Origin: Rhyacophila brunnea
Taxonomy: Eukaryota; Arthropoda; Insecta; Trichoptera; Rhyacophilidae
NCBI GenBank assembly: GCA_022495005.1
Contig: JAGYXB010001997.1
Location: forward strand, 1,798,001 to 1,862,000
Direction: 5' to 3'
DNA length: 64,000 nt
The position numbers and the translations under genes are program-made. This document shows positions 1 through 12,262 of the stretch, one piece after another (the stretch's first letter is position 1; each line of letters opens with the position of its first letter). Under the pieces are notes generated by a model, which was given only the letters and a program-made list of their open reading frames with translations, was not told the DNA's origin and did not search any database.

Positions 1-1371
1 AATAACGACTTTAAAAAAAAAATGCTAGTTTCAAAACATTTTTTATTTTACGAAAAACTAGTAACTTTTACTGTCACCTAGCTTATTTTATTATTTTGTC
101 TGGCATAATTTTGCGAATAGTAACACTGAACACAAAGTCTCCTGAATGTCCTCTAATATCCGCGTTTCGTTTACGTGAGAAACTTTAATTCATAATATTA
201 TGATAAGTATACATATATTTTACAATTCTTGAAAATGACACATCCTTTAACGTGTTTAAGTATATCCCATATTTTTTCCATACTCGAGAATTTTATCATC
301 TTACTACCACACCCAGAGTGTAATATAATTTCCATTATTTTTGGTCTCACTTGTGATTGAAAATTTCATTGAAAACGCGGTCGATTTTCTTTCAGCATTT
401 ACATTGCCCTGATTTACACATCTGTTTTAGGATTGCATTTTTTGTCTTACATTGCAATGTCTGACAATTTTATTCATTAGTTACTGTAAAAACTAAAAAA
501 ATCGCATTTTTTTTTAAATATTTAATTTTGCATGGCAAATGTCTAATGAGTAATGACTAAAACAAAATATGATTTTTTTTTCAAAAAATATTTTTAATCA
601 GTTATCTAATTATTAGCGGATATTTAAAAATTATGTCAAACGGATCGTCAAAAGTTTGCGTCGTAATATCGAATAGATAAAAAGCTGGTAAGGCACGTTT
701 TTATACCTATTTACTTCATCATAATATGTAACTGTTTTTTAGCTATTTTTTTTAAATTAATTTATGTATTTAATCCCTGAGACATTATTAATTAAAATAT
801 GACCGCAATTTTTTATTCTTTGAAAGATGATGGCACCATTGCGCAGTTGAAACATGTTCGTAAAAGTGGCAACACATTAGTGGTAACAAATCAAAAACAT
901 TACTGAACAAACGAAAGTGACATAAAAATGAACGAAACACGAAAAATGATAATATATAAAGTATAAATTCTTGCATACGTTTATTTTTGTCGAGTACAGA
1001 TAATTTCGTGATTACTAGATGGCCGTAATATAAATTAAATATTTTTATCGGTAAATACTGACATCTAATGTATATCTCACACAGCTATAATTCGTGATGC
1101 GCTGATAGCTCTTATTTGTAAAGATTTACTTTACTTTAGCAAGTACACAATATTATGTCTAATCATTTTTAATATTAATACAAAAATATGCACGTAGATG
1201 TCATTTAAATTTCGTTACAATCATAATGGACTATGGTTTGCGTCGGATTGTCGTATCAATTTAATTAATGACGAAATTTGTATTAACGCTAACTAAACTG
1301 GCATTGATTAAAAATGATTATAGGTAGTAATGGCTATATTCGAATTGTTGTTTAAAACAAATGATTTATTT
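1..1371. other. AT-rich intergenic DNA, nothing recognised
   Basis: I see no coding potential, RNA gene or terminal-repeat element here. Open frames are short, AT-rich and without motifs. Confidence 0.5.
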
Positions 1372-1697
1372 AGGGGTGCCGGACGAAATCCCGAAGGCCG
1401 AAATCCCGAAAAATAAAAAAAATACAAACAGCAACAATTGCGCAATCTTAACACTTATCTTGAATTGCGCATTTTTTTACAGGAGAGACAAACCCCATTT
1501 GTTCTACAAAAAATGTTTTTGTCTCTCTTGTAAAATTTGCACAATTCGAGATAAGTGCTAAGATTGCGCAATTATTGCTGTTTGTATTTTTTTTATTTTT
1601 CGGGATTTCGGCATTCGGGATTTAGGCTTTTGGGATTTCGGCCATTCGGGATTTCGGCCTACGGGTTTTCGGCGTTCGGGATTTCTACCCAAACCCT
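1372..1697. mobile_element. Foldback MITE with CGGGATTTCGGC end repeats
   Basis: The ends are inverted copies that share GAAATCCCGAA, and the interior is a long imperfect hairpin: the AATTGCGCAATCTTAACACT-like stretch near 1434 returns inverted near 1555-1575. The right side carries four or five short direct repeats of a CGGGATTTCGGC-like unit. TTATTT flanks both sides (1366-1371 and from 1698), which may be the target duplication. The element is non-autonomous; the superfamily is not assigned. Confidence 0.7.
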
Positions 1698-2254
1698 TTA
1701 TTTATTTATATCAGCAGGGCTTTTCTAAATAGTAATGGTGACACCTTTCCGTTATTTTTATTGCTCCAAAATAACACGGATATCACTCGGGAGAATTCCA
1801 TAAACATATCGGACATCTACAATAATTGTTAGCATAGTTAACACGTCTTACTTATTTCGAAATGCATTCCAATTGGATTTGTTACTCAACGACATTCTAC
1901 AGCTCGTGGTTAACACGATGTTAAAACATGTTATCACGCCTGACACTTACCAGATTATTAACTGCCTGAATACGACATGTCATATTTATCACTTTTTATT
2001 GAGTTTTTTGGAGTTTATATCACTTAAATCCAGATTAGAATAAACCAGCAGTGGTATATACGCTGTGCAATATCCAAGAGCATCGCAAGGACTACACACA
2101 ATTTCAATAGATTATAATATGTAAGTTGTATGTATGTAGTTGGCCGTGGGAGCCATTATCCTTGAAACATGTGTTCGTATAGCATTTAATCAAATGACGA
2201 GTTGTCTGTTGAACATTTCACCGTGGAGTATATTTGTACGTCTGTTACAGATTT

Positions 2255-2420
2255 TTTTTAGCCACTTGCTAAACCTATTGTATCCATACTATAAAACAAA
2301 CTGCAAATTGCAAACACACATTGAAGAACAACATGTAAATATTTTTCCAGATCCAAGATTAGAACCCAAGATCCATGACATTAGTCTGATACGCAATCGC
2401 TCGGTCATCGTAGTCGTGGG
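2255..2420 (-). mobile_element. tRNA-derived SINE remnant (copy 1)
   Basis: It shares with 20171-20324 and 54879-55041 a body containing AAACACACATTGAAGAACAACATG, read on the plus strand with small differences. This is followed by a degenerate B-box-like stretch (TTGGGTTCTAATCTTGG on minus) and an A-box-like GACCGAGCGATTGCG on minus. The pol III boxes lie at the right end, so the SINE reads right to left. It is diverged. Confidence 0.55.
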
Positions 2421-2823
2421 ATATAATTATATATTATCATTGCCTTTGTGACTTTTGGAAAGAGGTAGGTAGGCTGTGCGGCGATCAACGAAAAAAAGCA
2501 CACTTGTCAGATATACTTACTGGAAATTAGAAGATAATGATGAATACACACTGATAACAACGACACACTAAATCGATGAAATTTCGATACCTAGCTCACC
2601 GACGATATAACATTGAGCGATGAGTTTATTTTATGTATTTTCCTGAACACGTAAAATATGCTCGAAATATGTCATCTTTGAAAAAAACAATTGTTGCGTA
2701 CTGTTTCTTTACCTAAATGTCTTGTATATTTTGTTGAATAATAATTATGAATTTAGCTGTCCCGCGCGGAACAATGTATTTCTGCAAAGCAGGACGTCTG
2801 GAAACGCTGGTCATCATCTAGAC

Positions 2824-3255
2824 CAGTGCTTCTCAAACTTTTTTCATACCACGGCACCCGAAGTAAAAAAAAAATCCAAGGCTCCCCTCAGCAAAAATTT
2901 TCGTCTGACCAACAGTATTTTATTTACTATTAATTATTGTTATATGTACAATTTTATCATGAGATTATGGTGGATCTATTTCTTTTGGTGTCACTAAAAG
3001 TTCCCTACAGAAAAGCAAATCGTCATAAATTTGGGAATCACATTGATATCTTACGAAAACCATTAACTGCGCGTAAATTGTTATACTTATCAGTAGATTT
3101 ATCGAGTTGTATTGAAAAGAAGTTGCTCTGTTTAATGCAAGATATTAATCACGTTTTTATGATTTTTTTCTTCAAATACTGAAATATTTCACGGCTCCCT
3201 GGCAGGTGGTCCAGGGCCCCCTAGGGGTTCGCGCCCCCCAGTTTGAGAAGTACTG
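2824..3255. mobile_element. hAT-type MITE (CAGTGCTTCTCAAAC ends)
   Basis: Terminal inverted repeats CAGTGCTTCTCAAAC and GTTTGAGAAGTACTG are flanked by 8-bp direct repeats ATCTAGAC / GTCTAGAC (2816-2823 and 3256-3263, 7 of 8 identical). Ends starting CAGTG with 8-bp duplications are typical of hAT. There is no transposase; the small open frames inside are not meaningful. Confidence 0.8.
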
Positions 3256-3480
3256 GTCTAGACAGCTTCGCATCAAAATATTTCTGACCGATAGTCCAAA
3301 TCTATTAGTTGGACATGACCAGCGGCCGTGGAATACATATTATCCGCCATACAGAATCTTCATTATAGGCTTTAAATATCGTTTTCTGGATCATTATTTG
3401 TAATGAATCAAAATACCGTATTCAGATTTGTTACTGATAATCCAACATACTAATCTAGCAGTATTTTGTATAGGTATAAG

Positions 3481-3882
3481 CATGGCCCCCACATCCTGAA
3501 GCGGGCCCCCAGGCTAGGATATTTGGCGGGCCGCCCTATCTATCGCTAAGGATAAAGGCAGTGTGACGCTCCGCAGTAGCTTTTTCCAAATGATGTACGC
3601 GGTAAAATTAATCTGCATATTTTTAGTGTTTTTTTTTATTCTAATACATTCAGTTGAAATATGGAATTGTCGAGTATACACAAATAAAAATTGTATCGTA
3701 CAAACACATAATTTTAAATAATAACATTATTGAAGGAAAATAGCGACATTTTTTACTATTAGAGAGGATTTGTGATATTGTGTATTTATATCACTTTATC
3801 TGGTCGACTCGCCACGCCAAGCCCTTCCTGAGCCCGGGCCCCCAGGCTAGAGCCCTGTCAGCCCCCTTTTGTAGGGGCCATG
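3481..3882. mobile_element. CATG-ended MITE, copy 1
   Basis: It begins CATGGCCCCCACATCCTG and ends with GGGGCCATG. It is flanked by GGTATAAG / GGTTTAAG (7 of 8). The same family occurs at 7831-8160 and 46007-46405. Both ends are GC-rich, with GGGCCCCCAGGCTAG-like subterminal motifs, while the 300-bp core is AT-rich. There is no coding capacity. Confidence 0.75.
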
Positions 3883-3890
3883 GGTTTAAG

Positions 3891-5394
3891 TATCTGGATT
3901 TTTTCTGTTTCGAGAATTTGGATTCCAAAGTAACATCTAATTTTTATCTGTAAAGAGATTTCCTCTCCATCTCTCCACCGAATATGTGCACCGCCACCCG
4001 GTATGAACTAACGTCTTTTGGGTGCAAGTTTACTCTTTGTGTTGACCACTTCGGTGATTTTCCCTCTGGCGGCTTATAACAGAACGAAGACACGTCTGAC
4101 GTCTGATCTTCCGTATAGAACGATCATTGATTTTTTCTGACACCTTTCTAGCTTACGCTGCAGTTGAGGGCTAGGGATAATTACTTATAGGACGCATAGT
4201 GCCACTTAAGCGTCACATATTATGATGCACGTCGCGTACTATCACATGACATCACAGTAAGCTGCAGCTACGGGAAAAAAAGTGTGTAATGTCATTTTTC
4301 TTAGTGTTTAAAATGTTATCAGACTGATGCTCCCATCCCGTAGTACATTTTGAACCTTTAAACGAATATTGTTAGTTAGCAAAATCTGCCAAAACCAATA
4401 ACAACAATGAGGTCACCTCACGTGTACTGTACTGCATCGACACCCGCATGACTCAATGAACGTTTATCATTTTATACATGCCTACATATTTTTGACTAAT
4501 GTCAAAATTGCCGGTTTATTGTTTTTAGTGGTTGGCACAATGTATTTTCTATAAGAATGTTGTCTATTATCTATGGTCTGCAGGTTGGGTTATGTTCAAA
4601 ATATTATATATGGATGAAACATCGCAAGTAATTTTAACGTACGGACACGTAGAAACTAAATGATGAATAATAATTCAAAGTTGGCCCTCTCCATCATTGA
4701 ATTTACAGAAATAGTGATCGTTCAAAATATTCTCCAAAATGACGAAACCATAGATAGACTAAATCTGTCACTGTGACAGAATGACAGTACGCAACATGGA
4801 TCAATGTATTTGAAGCATTATACTTTCTATCAAGCGATTCTTTATAAAAAACTATTTTTTCACATTTTTGAAGACTTTATATTAAATACATTTACTACAT
4901 GAGGTCGTTTGTTTAAAAATTATCTTTTCATTCGCATACATCTGAGGCTACGAATCAGCAGATAGGAATAACATATCAATATATTATTACATTACCTCGT
5001 TATCTTTTTACCTTATCTGTCGAGTTTTAATTTGATAACAATTCTCCGTAGAATAATAATACAAGTATTGTTACTAATTTATTTAGACACTTGGTATTTA
5101 TTACTAATACTGATAATACTAAAAAATAGATACGAAAAATAAAAATATGCTCCTTAAAAATAGCTACCTACCCAATAACTCACTAGTTTTATAGTTACAG
5201 TAGCGACTTAGTATTTAATGATATTATCATATAAACGATTAGTGGATCCATAATAAATATTTATTGACTATTATAGTTTTAGTCATTAATCGTAAAAAAA
5301 AATATTAAGAATCACGACTTAACTCATAAACACAGAAGTACCTGATTGATTTCATCACGATTAGGTATAGGCTAAACGAGTGAGTATTCTTTTA
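3891..5394. other. Non-coding interval
   Basis: No gene or complete element is recognised. Two imperfect inverted motifs around GCTGCAG (near 4157 and 4260) could be the decayed ends of a short element. Confidence 0.4.
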
Positions 5395-5398
5395 TTAA

Positions 5399-6090
5399 CG
5401 GCCCACATGCTCAGCGTAGGTCAAAATGGAGATTTTATGGTATTTTCAGAGCATAACCCTGGACATTACTTAAACGTTGTAAATAATCTACTTATATACT
5501 TTTGAAGCCTTATTATCCGTTATATTTATTTTCAACATTTGATGACCGCATAAAGTATTTTTATTACATAAAATAGTATTCCTTTAAACCTCTCGCTCAA
5601 ATGTTTTAGAATATAGTCATATTTCAGTACGCCCATGTGCAGTGGTGTTAAGATTTTTTAGATTTATTAATTTTTAAACGCATTTACAAAACCATTAGTA
5701 AAATAAATGTCAACATTATAATATAGTGACATATTTACGATAAAGATTTATATTTTATAATCTTTTTGATCCCAAATTTGACAAGGATTAGGCATCTTAT
5801 TAGTCAAAAATGGGCACGATTAACACATTTGAAGATAATTATAAAGATACTTATTATAAGCTATGTCTTTGACCATTCAAATGTGATAAACGTCCTATGA
5901 ATAATGGTTGCTTTATAATAATTATTGACCTAAGAATAAGGTAGTATTTTTTTGAAATAAGCCAATTCTATTGGCATTTCCCAGTAGCTAAGCTACAACA
6001 TACGGCCGTAGCCATAAATTGACAAACGATAAATGAAGTAGGGAGTAAGATCATGTTAACGCGCGTGTTTGAACTTGTACATATGTAACA
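5399..6090. mobile_element. Solo arm of the TTAA palindromic element
   Basis: It starts directly after a TTAA (5395-5398) with CGGCCCACATGCTC and matches one whole arm of the palindrome at 55046-56438, including the ACATACGGCCGTAGCCATAA motif and the ACGCGCGTGTTTGAAC end near 6060. The second arm is absent, so this copy is half-sized and diverged. Confidence 0.7.
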
Positions 6091-6574
6091 TGTAACATGT
6101 AAATAAAAAATGACTAAAATATACGTCGATCATAGTTAAGGATCGCATATTTGACCATCTCAGCAGCTTTGGACATACAAGTAATTTACTTTCAAACTAA
6201 CCAAACTTCAATATAAGATAAGTATTTTTTTTTACTGAACATGTATTCTGTAATGTAAACTGTAATATCAGGGAACACAGCGATGGCTCAGTTCCATAGT
6301 GCTACAACTAGGAATTAGTAGTGTTGAGTAATGGCTGATCAAAGTAATTTTTTACTCATACTGACTTGTAGAAAAGTGACAAAAACATCGGCCCTATGAG
6401 GACAACTTGTAATTTTTTGGAGTTGTAGTTTATAAAACTGAAGAGAAGCGATATACGAACATATTGGCTAACATAACTCAAACCCTGAAATTTTTGACTT
6501 ATCGTACTACAGAACTAAGCCATAGAGTCAGAATTAATGGTAACTGAAATACGTAATGGGTGTGGAGTAACAGG

Positions 6575-7090
6575 CCACCGATCTAAAGTGTGGAAGAATA
6601 TAGGATAAACTTAATCCTATTTAAGTTATTTATTATTTATATAAATACCATAGGATCACAATATGTGTAACATATGAATTTCGCTGGGCGCGTAACGATT
6701 AAGGTGGCCATTCAATATAATTAGCTTGCTATTTAAATGTGGTAATTAAAAAGTAATTATCTAGTCAGCAGTGAATGTGTTAATGTATCATTTTTCATCA
6801 ATAGTTTTTACTAAAATATGATGTATACATTTATCTATCCAAATAACAGTTAATTTAAGTGGGTTGTTTCAAAAAACTCTCTTCTAAAGTATTTAAAATG
6901 TATGCTGGAATAGTTCTGCATTCAGCTGACTAACTGCACTTTATGCAATGACGCACATTCAATATTGGTGTATTTGAAGGTTACAACACACACTATTGCA
7001 CGTCTATAGTGTGTGTGCTCATTTTCGTAGGACACTCGATCATTCAAAACCCTATTTCGAAATGTAGTGTATTGGGGGTATACTCTATTT
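6575..7090. repeat. Dispersed repeat, inverted partner at 25828-26045
   Basis: The stretch 6930-7085 (with TTATGCAATGACGCACATTC and GCACGTCTATAGTG) and the GTGTGGAAGAATATAGGATA stretch near 6588 both recur inverted near 25.85-26.04 kb. In this copy they are separated by about 320 extra bases, which include a GGCCATTCAATATAATTAG motif also seen near 14215, so a further short insertion is likely. Confidence 0.6.
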
Positions 7091-7489
7091 GAATTATATT
7101 TATTAATCTGTTTTGTGAGTAATATGGTTAAAATTAATCAATTATTAGATCTCAATTAGGTGCATTTACCACTTTACGTAATGCACATATATATACCGGA
7201 AACATTCTACTGTATCACAATAGGTACGGCAAAAGAGTTGTATTAGTATTAGTTGTTTGTCCGGTACAAATCTTGCAATCGATTTTTAACTATCTTCCCG
7301 ACTAACTAGACATTTGAAACTTTTATAATATATCAGAACACGATGCCAATGCATTTTTTTAATACTTTTAGCCAGGGCTTTTTTTGTAATGTAACGCGGT
7401 GGAACGGCGTTCCGGCACCTTTTTTCACGGTATTTTTAATGTTTCAAAAGCAATTAGACGAAACAATGTTCGCGCTTACATAGTACAAG

Positions 7490-7792
7490 TTAATTTTCCT
7501 GAATCATCTCATATGAAAAAACATATCCTGAAAAATTATCTCGTTTGAAATATGCATTGAATTCTATTGCCATTTCTTCAAGTGAATGTGAACGCGAATT
7601 TTCGCAAATGTATCTAATTATTATTACCCCATTAAGAGCTTCGTTGAAGACCCAGTTTCGGTACTTTTGTTCATCAAACTCGTCGGACCACCTTTGACAC
7701 TTTTCGATCCTATCAAAATGCGTTGATCGGTGGTTACTCAGTGGAAGACATTCGGCCATAGACTCTAACACCAATAAAAGGAATCGAGACAA
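7490..7792 (-). pseudogene. Possible transposase remnant in hAT element
   Basis: This open frame of 100 codons has normal-looking protein composition (charged, mixed hydrophobic, including WSDEFDEQKYRNWVFNEAL), unlike the random AT-rich frames around it. It lies wholly inside the hAT element and stops close to the left inverted repeat, as the 3' end of a transposase would. It is cut off upstream near the nested MITE. I cannot identify hAT catalytic residues, so the transposase assignment rests on position. Confidence 0.4.
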
Positions 7793-7830
7793 TTTGCCAG
7801 ACGATAATTGGACTGAACTTTAGAAATCAC

Positions 7831-8160
7831 CATGACCCCCACAAAGGGGGGCTGACAGGGCTCTAGCCTGGGGGATCGACTAGATAAGTGAGATAAACGC
7901 ACATCACAAATTTGCTCTAATCGTGAAAAAATCGCCTGCGGCGCTAATTTCCTTCAGGCGTATAAACATAAAAATATGTGGTTGTGTAATTGTATTTTTT
8001 AGTTAATGATTGCTAATACACTGAATTCTCTTAATTTTACCTCGAACAGCATTTGAAAAACGCTACTATATAGCGTCATACTACCTTTACATTTAGTGAT
8101 AGGTAGGGGCCCCGCCAAAGATCCTGTACTGGAGGACCGTTTCAGTATGTGGGGGCCATG
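7831..8160. mobile_element. CATG-ended MITE, copy 2, nested
   Basis: It runs from CATGACCCCCAC to GTGGGGGCCATG, flanked by an exact 8-bp duplication GAAATCAC (7823-7830 and 8161-8168). Its orientation is opposite to the copy at 3481. It is nested inside the hAT element at 7373-8382 and therefore younger than it. Confidence 0.88.
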
Positions 8161-8720
8161 GAAATCACTAAATACGTTTATTCAAATATATGATGACGTA
8201 TTTACAATTTAATTTTTTACAACTTTATTTGTTTATGTGTATTAATGTTTGTTTAATTTTTCGTCCGCTTCGTGGCATGGGAAAAGTTCCTTTAAATAAT
8301 ATTTGAACATAATTTTCTTTAGCACTTAAAAAAATTGGCAATAAGTGCGTTCCGGCACCTTTATTTTTCAAAAAAAGCCCTGCTTTTAGCCATCTTTAAG
8401 CAGAATTGAATTCATTTTCAGTTAATTCTGTTTTGTATGGAAAGTTATTTCAGAAAAATCCGTAAAAAGTAAAAGACTAGTATTAGTTGCTAACGGGGTG
8501 GTCCTAGCAACTAAATTATTTATGTATACGTGCGTTACTTTGGAAATAAAAATGAAATGTCAAAATGACATTTCAGTATTCTATATTTGTTTGTTTTTTT
8601 ATTTAATTCATATCAAGTACAAGTTTGAGAATATTATTGAGCATAATAATTTAACAGAAAATTAAAAAACGTTGTATATAAAAAGTTCTTTTTATCTTGT
8701 AATTATTTGACTAGTATTTA

Positions 8721-10050
8721 AACAGCCATTGTAGTAATCAATACCAATACAACTGTGAATCGTTGTTGCTATTAATAGGTACAGCATTGTAGAATAATTC
8801 CAATACACAATGGCGGCTCGACGACTTTGTAGGTGGTGGGGTTTAGTAATTAATTATTAAATATACACACCTATCTACTTTCTTAATATTATACATTGTG
8901 TATCAAGCTACTTATAATAATATGAATTTATTAATGGGAAATTAGTAATTTTTCAGAATAAATAATAATATGATTATGAGTCGTTACTTGATCACATCTA
9001 AAAAATGTGTTTAAAAAAATTAACTTAAAGTTAATAATAATAAGTATAGACGTACCATTATCGCTTTTGAATAACGACGTACGGCAAGCTTTTTTTACTC
9101 ACCTAGTGGTTATTTAAATCACTCCCCAGTATGCGTATACTAACACAATTGCGTTCGCATCTTTGGTGGAACGAGATTTGTATGGAGTGGACGGGATGGG
9201 ACCGGGTGATTCGGTTAGTGAAAAATAGACGCCATAGCTTCCTTAATTTGTAAATAGCGTATTTAATTTAAATAATTATTTTAATACCGCGTAATCACCA
9301 TGATGTTTTTACATTATTTACAGTAATTGCTTTATTTTTTTGTATAATCTCCTATATATTATTATCCTACAGCTTTCCCGGTGTTTGGCGAGCGATTGTG
9401 TGCCTTATTCGTCACGTCCGATGGGTTAAAAAAAAATCGGTTCTAGGATCGTTTAAAATGGGTTTTTCATAGTTGACAGCCGTTTGACGAAATTCGACTT
9501 GAAGTCGGTGATTTTTATTCATTTCCCGATACATTTTCCAGCGACACGCCACTTTATTGACAACTGATTATGTCGGGAATTTATTTTTTCACAATGTTTG
9601 CAACACTCAAACCAACTAACCAAAGATGGCCGCTTTAAATTTAAAATGCGTCTTAACCGATATATACAATCGATTTTCACAAACTAATCATAATAAGATG
9701 AACCGATAAACATATTAGAACTGATTTATTTAAATTTTTATGAATTAAGTTCTTTGTTTTTAGTTAAGTTTCTACACCTCTGACGGAAAGGAAGTCTTTT
9801 GACACTGTGTATTTATCAGGCTATGTGTACTACATTATTCCAATTCACTCACCACATATTTACTTATCGGATGCATTCGACTGGCTATAATTCGAAGTGA
9901 GCACAATTTTATAAAACTCAACATAGTCACAAAAAATCACTTTTAAAAACTATCATCCGTCAATTATTCAAATAAACAATAACGTTTATACGAATTCACA
10001 TTAAAAATGTTTATTTAATTTCACTGAGGGCGCGCACGTATGTATCGTCA
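8721..10050. other. Non-coding interval
   Basis: AT-rich DNA without recognisable genes. No terminal inverted repeats with target duplications were found. Confidence 0.4.
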
Positions 10051-10054
10051 TTTC

Positions 10055-10770
10055 AACGCAAAGAATAATATTTCAAAAAAAAAAAAATATTTGTAAGGCT
10101 GTTGAATGAAATTTTTTTTGAACCAATGAAACTTATATAGTACATTTAATTAGCTCATTATAACCCAAAAATATTTAAAAGGTATCAAGTCTATGCTATC
10201 AAGCCAGTGTTGCCAAGTCAAAATTTAAAATTTCAGTAGATTTTGACAAAAAATTCAGTAGATTTCATAAAATATCAGTAGATTTTGAAAAATGTGGTTT
10301 ATTAGATATGATTTAAAACTAATAAGAATAACAATAACTAATAATATTAATGTATTGTAAACAATGATGATATTAATGGCTAAAATGGCGCTCTTGGGTA
10401 GAGTTACAATGCTTTTTATGTAAATTTAGAAGTGTATAACATCAAAAAAGGTCATGCGTAAATCATTTCAAGTTTATTATTAAAAGAATCATCAGTTATT
10501 TACAATTATGGAGAAACACAAATATCAGTAGATTTCTTTAATTTCAAAAAAAAATCAAAAATTCAGTATATTGGCAAAAAATTCAGTTGATCTACTGAAA
10601 TTTCAGTAGACATAGCAACACTGGATCAACCATAGAATATTATTTCAAAATTTGATAACGTAACATTTTTTTTATGGCTGTTAAATGATAATTTTTTAAA
10701 CCAATGAAACTTATATACATTCAATTAGCTCATATAACCCAAAAATATTTAAAAGGTATTCAACAATAAT
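10055..10770. repeat. Duplicated RTE-tail-linked segment around a hAT MITE
   Basis: The segment with AACCAATGAAACTTATATA and AACCCAAAAATATTTAAAAG appears at about 10120-10190 and again at about 10700-10770, on either side of the MITE at 10205-10623. A third copy occurs at 22075-22130, where it also precedes RTE-like tail sequence. Confidence 0.6.
10205..10623. mobile_element. hAT-type MITE (CAGTGTTGCC ends)
   Basis: The ends CAGTGTTGCCAAG and TAGCAACACTG are inverted copies. The interior is built of repeated TTCAGTAGATTT motifs near both ends, a common hAT subterminal arrangement. Flanks TATCAAGC / GATCAACC match at 6 of 8 positions, so the target duplication is eroded. Confidence 0.7.
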
Positions 10771-10794
10771 TGGTGTTATACAAATTATTTAAAT

Positions 10795-11345
10795 CATTAT
10801 CAACCAGGATCAATCCACTGCTGGATAAAGGCCTCCCTAGCCTGATTCTATTCCTTTTTGTCATTTGAATTCCTGTATTTATCAAAATCGGTGATATTAT
10901 ATTTATCCTCATATTCATATCGTCATCATAATCATCGACCTGAACCAATCCACTGCTGGATAAAGGCCTCCCTACCCTGATTCTACTCTTTTCTGTTCTT
11001 TGAATTTGTGATACTATACCTATTTATATCATCCTTATCAACATCGACCTGAACCAATCCACTGCTGGATTAAGGCCTCCCTAGCCTGATTCTATTCCTT
11101 TCTGCATTTTAATTGCTGTATTTATCAAAATCGGTGATATTATATTTATCTAAATATTCATATTGTCATTATCATCATCGACCTAAACCAATCCACTGCT
11201 GGATAAAGGCTTCCCTAGCCTGATTCTACGCCTTGCTGTCTTTTAAATTGCTGTATTTATCAAAATCGGAGAAATTATATTTATCAACATACTCATATCG
11301 TTATCATCATCAACTAGGATCAATCCACTGCTGGATGAAGGATTC
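10795..11345 (-). repeat. Tandem array, five copies of RTE-like 3' tail
   Basis: Five head-to-tail copies, starting near 10803, 10934, 11044, 11178 and 11310 (spacing about 110-134 bp), each contain CAATCCACTGCTGGATAAAG. On the minus strand this is the end of an RTE-like ORF; compare the coding tail at 22800-22847, FIQQWIDPG. The rest of each unit (ATTTATCAAAATCGGTGATA) is shared between copies. Confidence 0.75.
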
Positions 11346-12262
11346 CGCAACCTCATTCTACTACTATCAGCGAAATGTCAAACTGTCTGACGTGAATAAA
11401 AAACCCATCCCGAAGAGAAAACTATGGCGCCATCTATGCATACTTCACAACACCGCCAAGCCGTATGCAAGACCTAGCGAGACAGACTGGCGAGAGCCAG
11501 CTGGCTCGGCTAGTAATAATAAATATCTCTATAAAATAGCGACGGGCTTGGATGGATAAAATAAATAAATAGTAGTTAATTTTAATCATGTAATGAAGTA
11601 TGTATATAATTTCTAATAATAAAAATAATCTGAGATGTATTTTAGGCATGATATGGGTGTAAGGATGATCCCTACGAACCCTTAAGGTAGAGCCACCACT
11701 GCCAATACACCTACGTTGGTTTAGGTGCAAAATAATATCTGTGTTTTCGTTAAAATAGATTATCTGTTGCGATATACAATATAAAATAATTTTCCATCAC
11801 GTGTTGAAATAATATCAATCATTGAATAGATTATGCTTATAAAATAATAATAAGTATGAATAAAATAAAAAAAAATCATTTATCTAAATCTATTTGATAA
11901 AATAATATGATGGACGTGCCCTAGATAAAGTGCTGGATGCCCTTAAGAAGACAAAATTCAGCTTCGTTTCATTTTTATTTTCAAAATATTTGAAAATTCG
12001 TTAGGTACCTACTTACCTATTTTATTGTTTATTTTAGACTCATTTGCGATCCTTCATTTGCGGTCTGCTTGATCTGCTTACCCTTACGGGACGTCACTGA
12101 TTCGAAATAATGAAATAATTACCTACTTTCAAAAGTATTTTTGACATTCTGTATTGATCTGATTATTGGTTAACAGTGGACGAGTTTGTATGAGCGACCA
12201 TTAGTGGAAAAGGTGGATGTGAAGCAGAGATAAGAAGGTGCACACAGATTGCGAAAAATGCG
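11346..12262. other. Non-coding interval after the tandem array
   Basis: No gene is recognised. A less AT-rich stretch at about 11390-11560 has overlapping open frames on both strands but no family motif. Confidence 0.35.

Larger units (their letters stand above)
7373..8382. mobile_element. hAT element with exact 8-bp target duplication
   Basis: The terminal inverted repeats CAGGGCTTTTTTTG and CAAAAAAAGCCCTG are perfect. CTTTTAGC is duplicated exactly at 7365-7372 and 8383-8390. Subterminal CGTTCCGGCACCTTTTT motifs occur inside both ends. A second element (7831-8160) sits inside; without it the hAT copy is about 670 bp, so it is non-autonomous or a deletion derivative. The only coding trace is the minus-strand frame 7490-7792. 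Confidence 0.9.
7230..8720. repeat. Dispersed repeat split by a hAT insertion
   Basis: The flanks 7230-7372 and 8391-8720 together match the inverted copy at 15960-16462, for example GCAATCGATTTTTAACTA and GGTGGTCCTAGCAAC. The copy at 16 kb is continuous and gives a related empty site for the element at 7373-8382. Confidence 0.7.

Noticed and set aside
3206..3403. 65-codon frame crossing the right end of the MITE at 2824-3255
   Set aside because: It spans a transposon boundary and has no motif.
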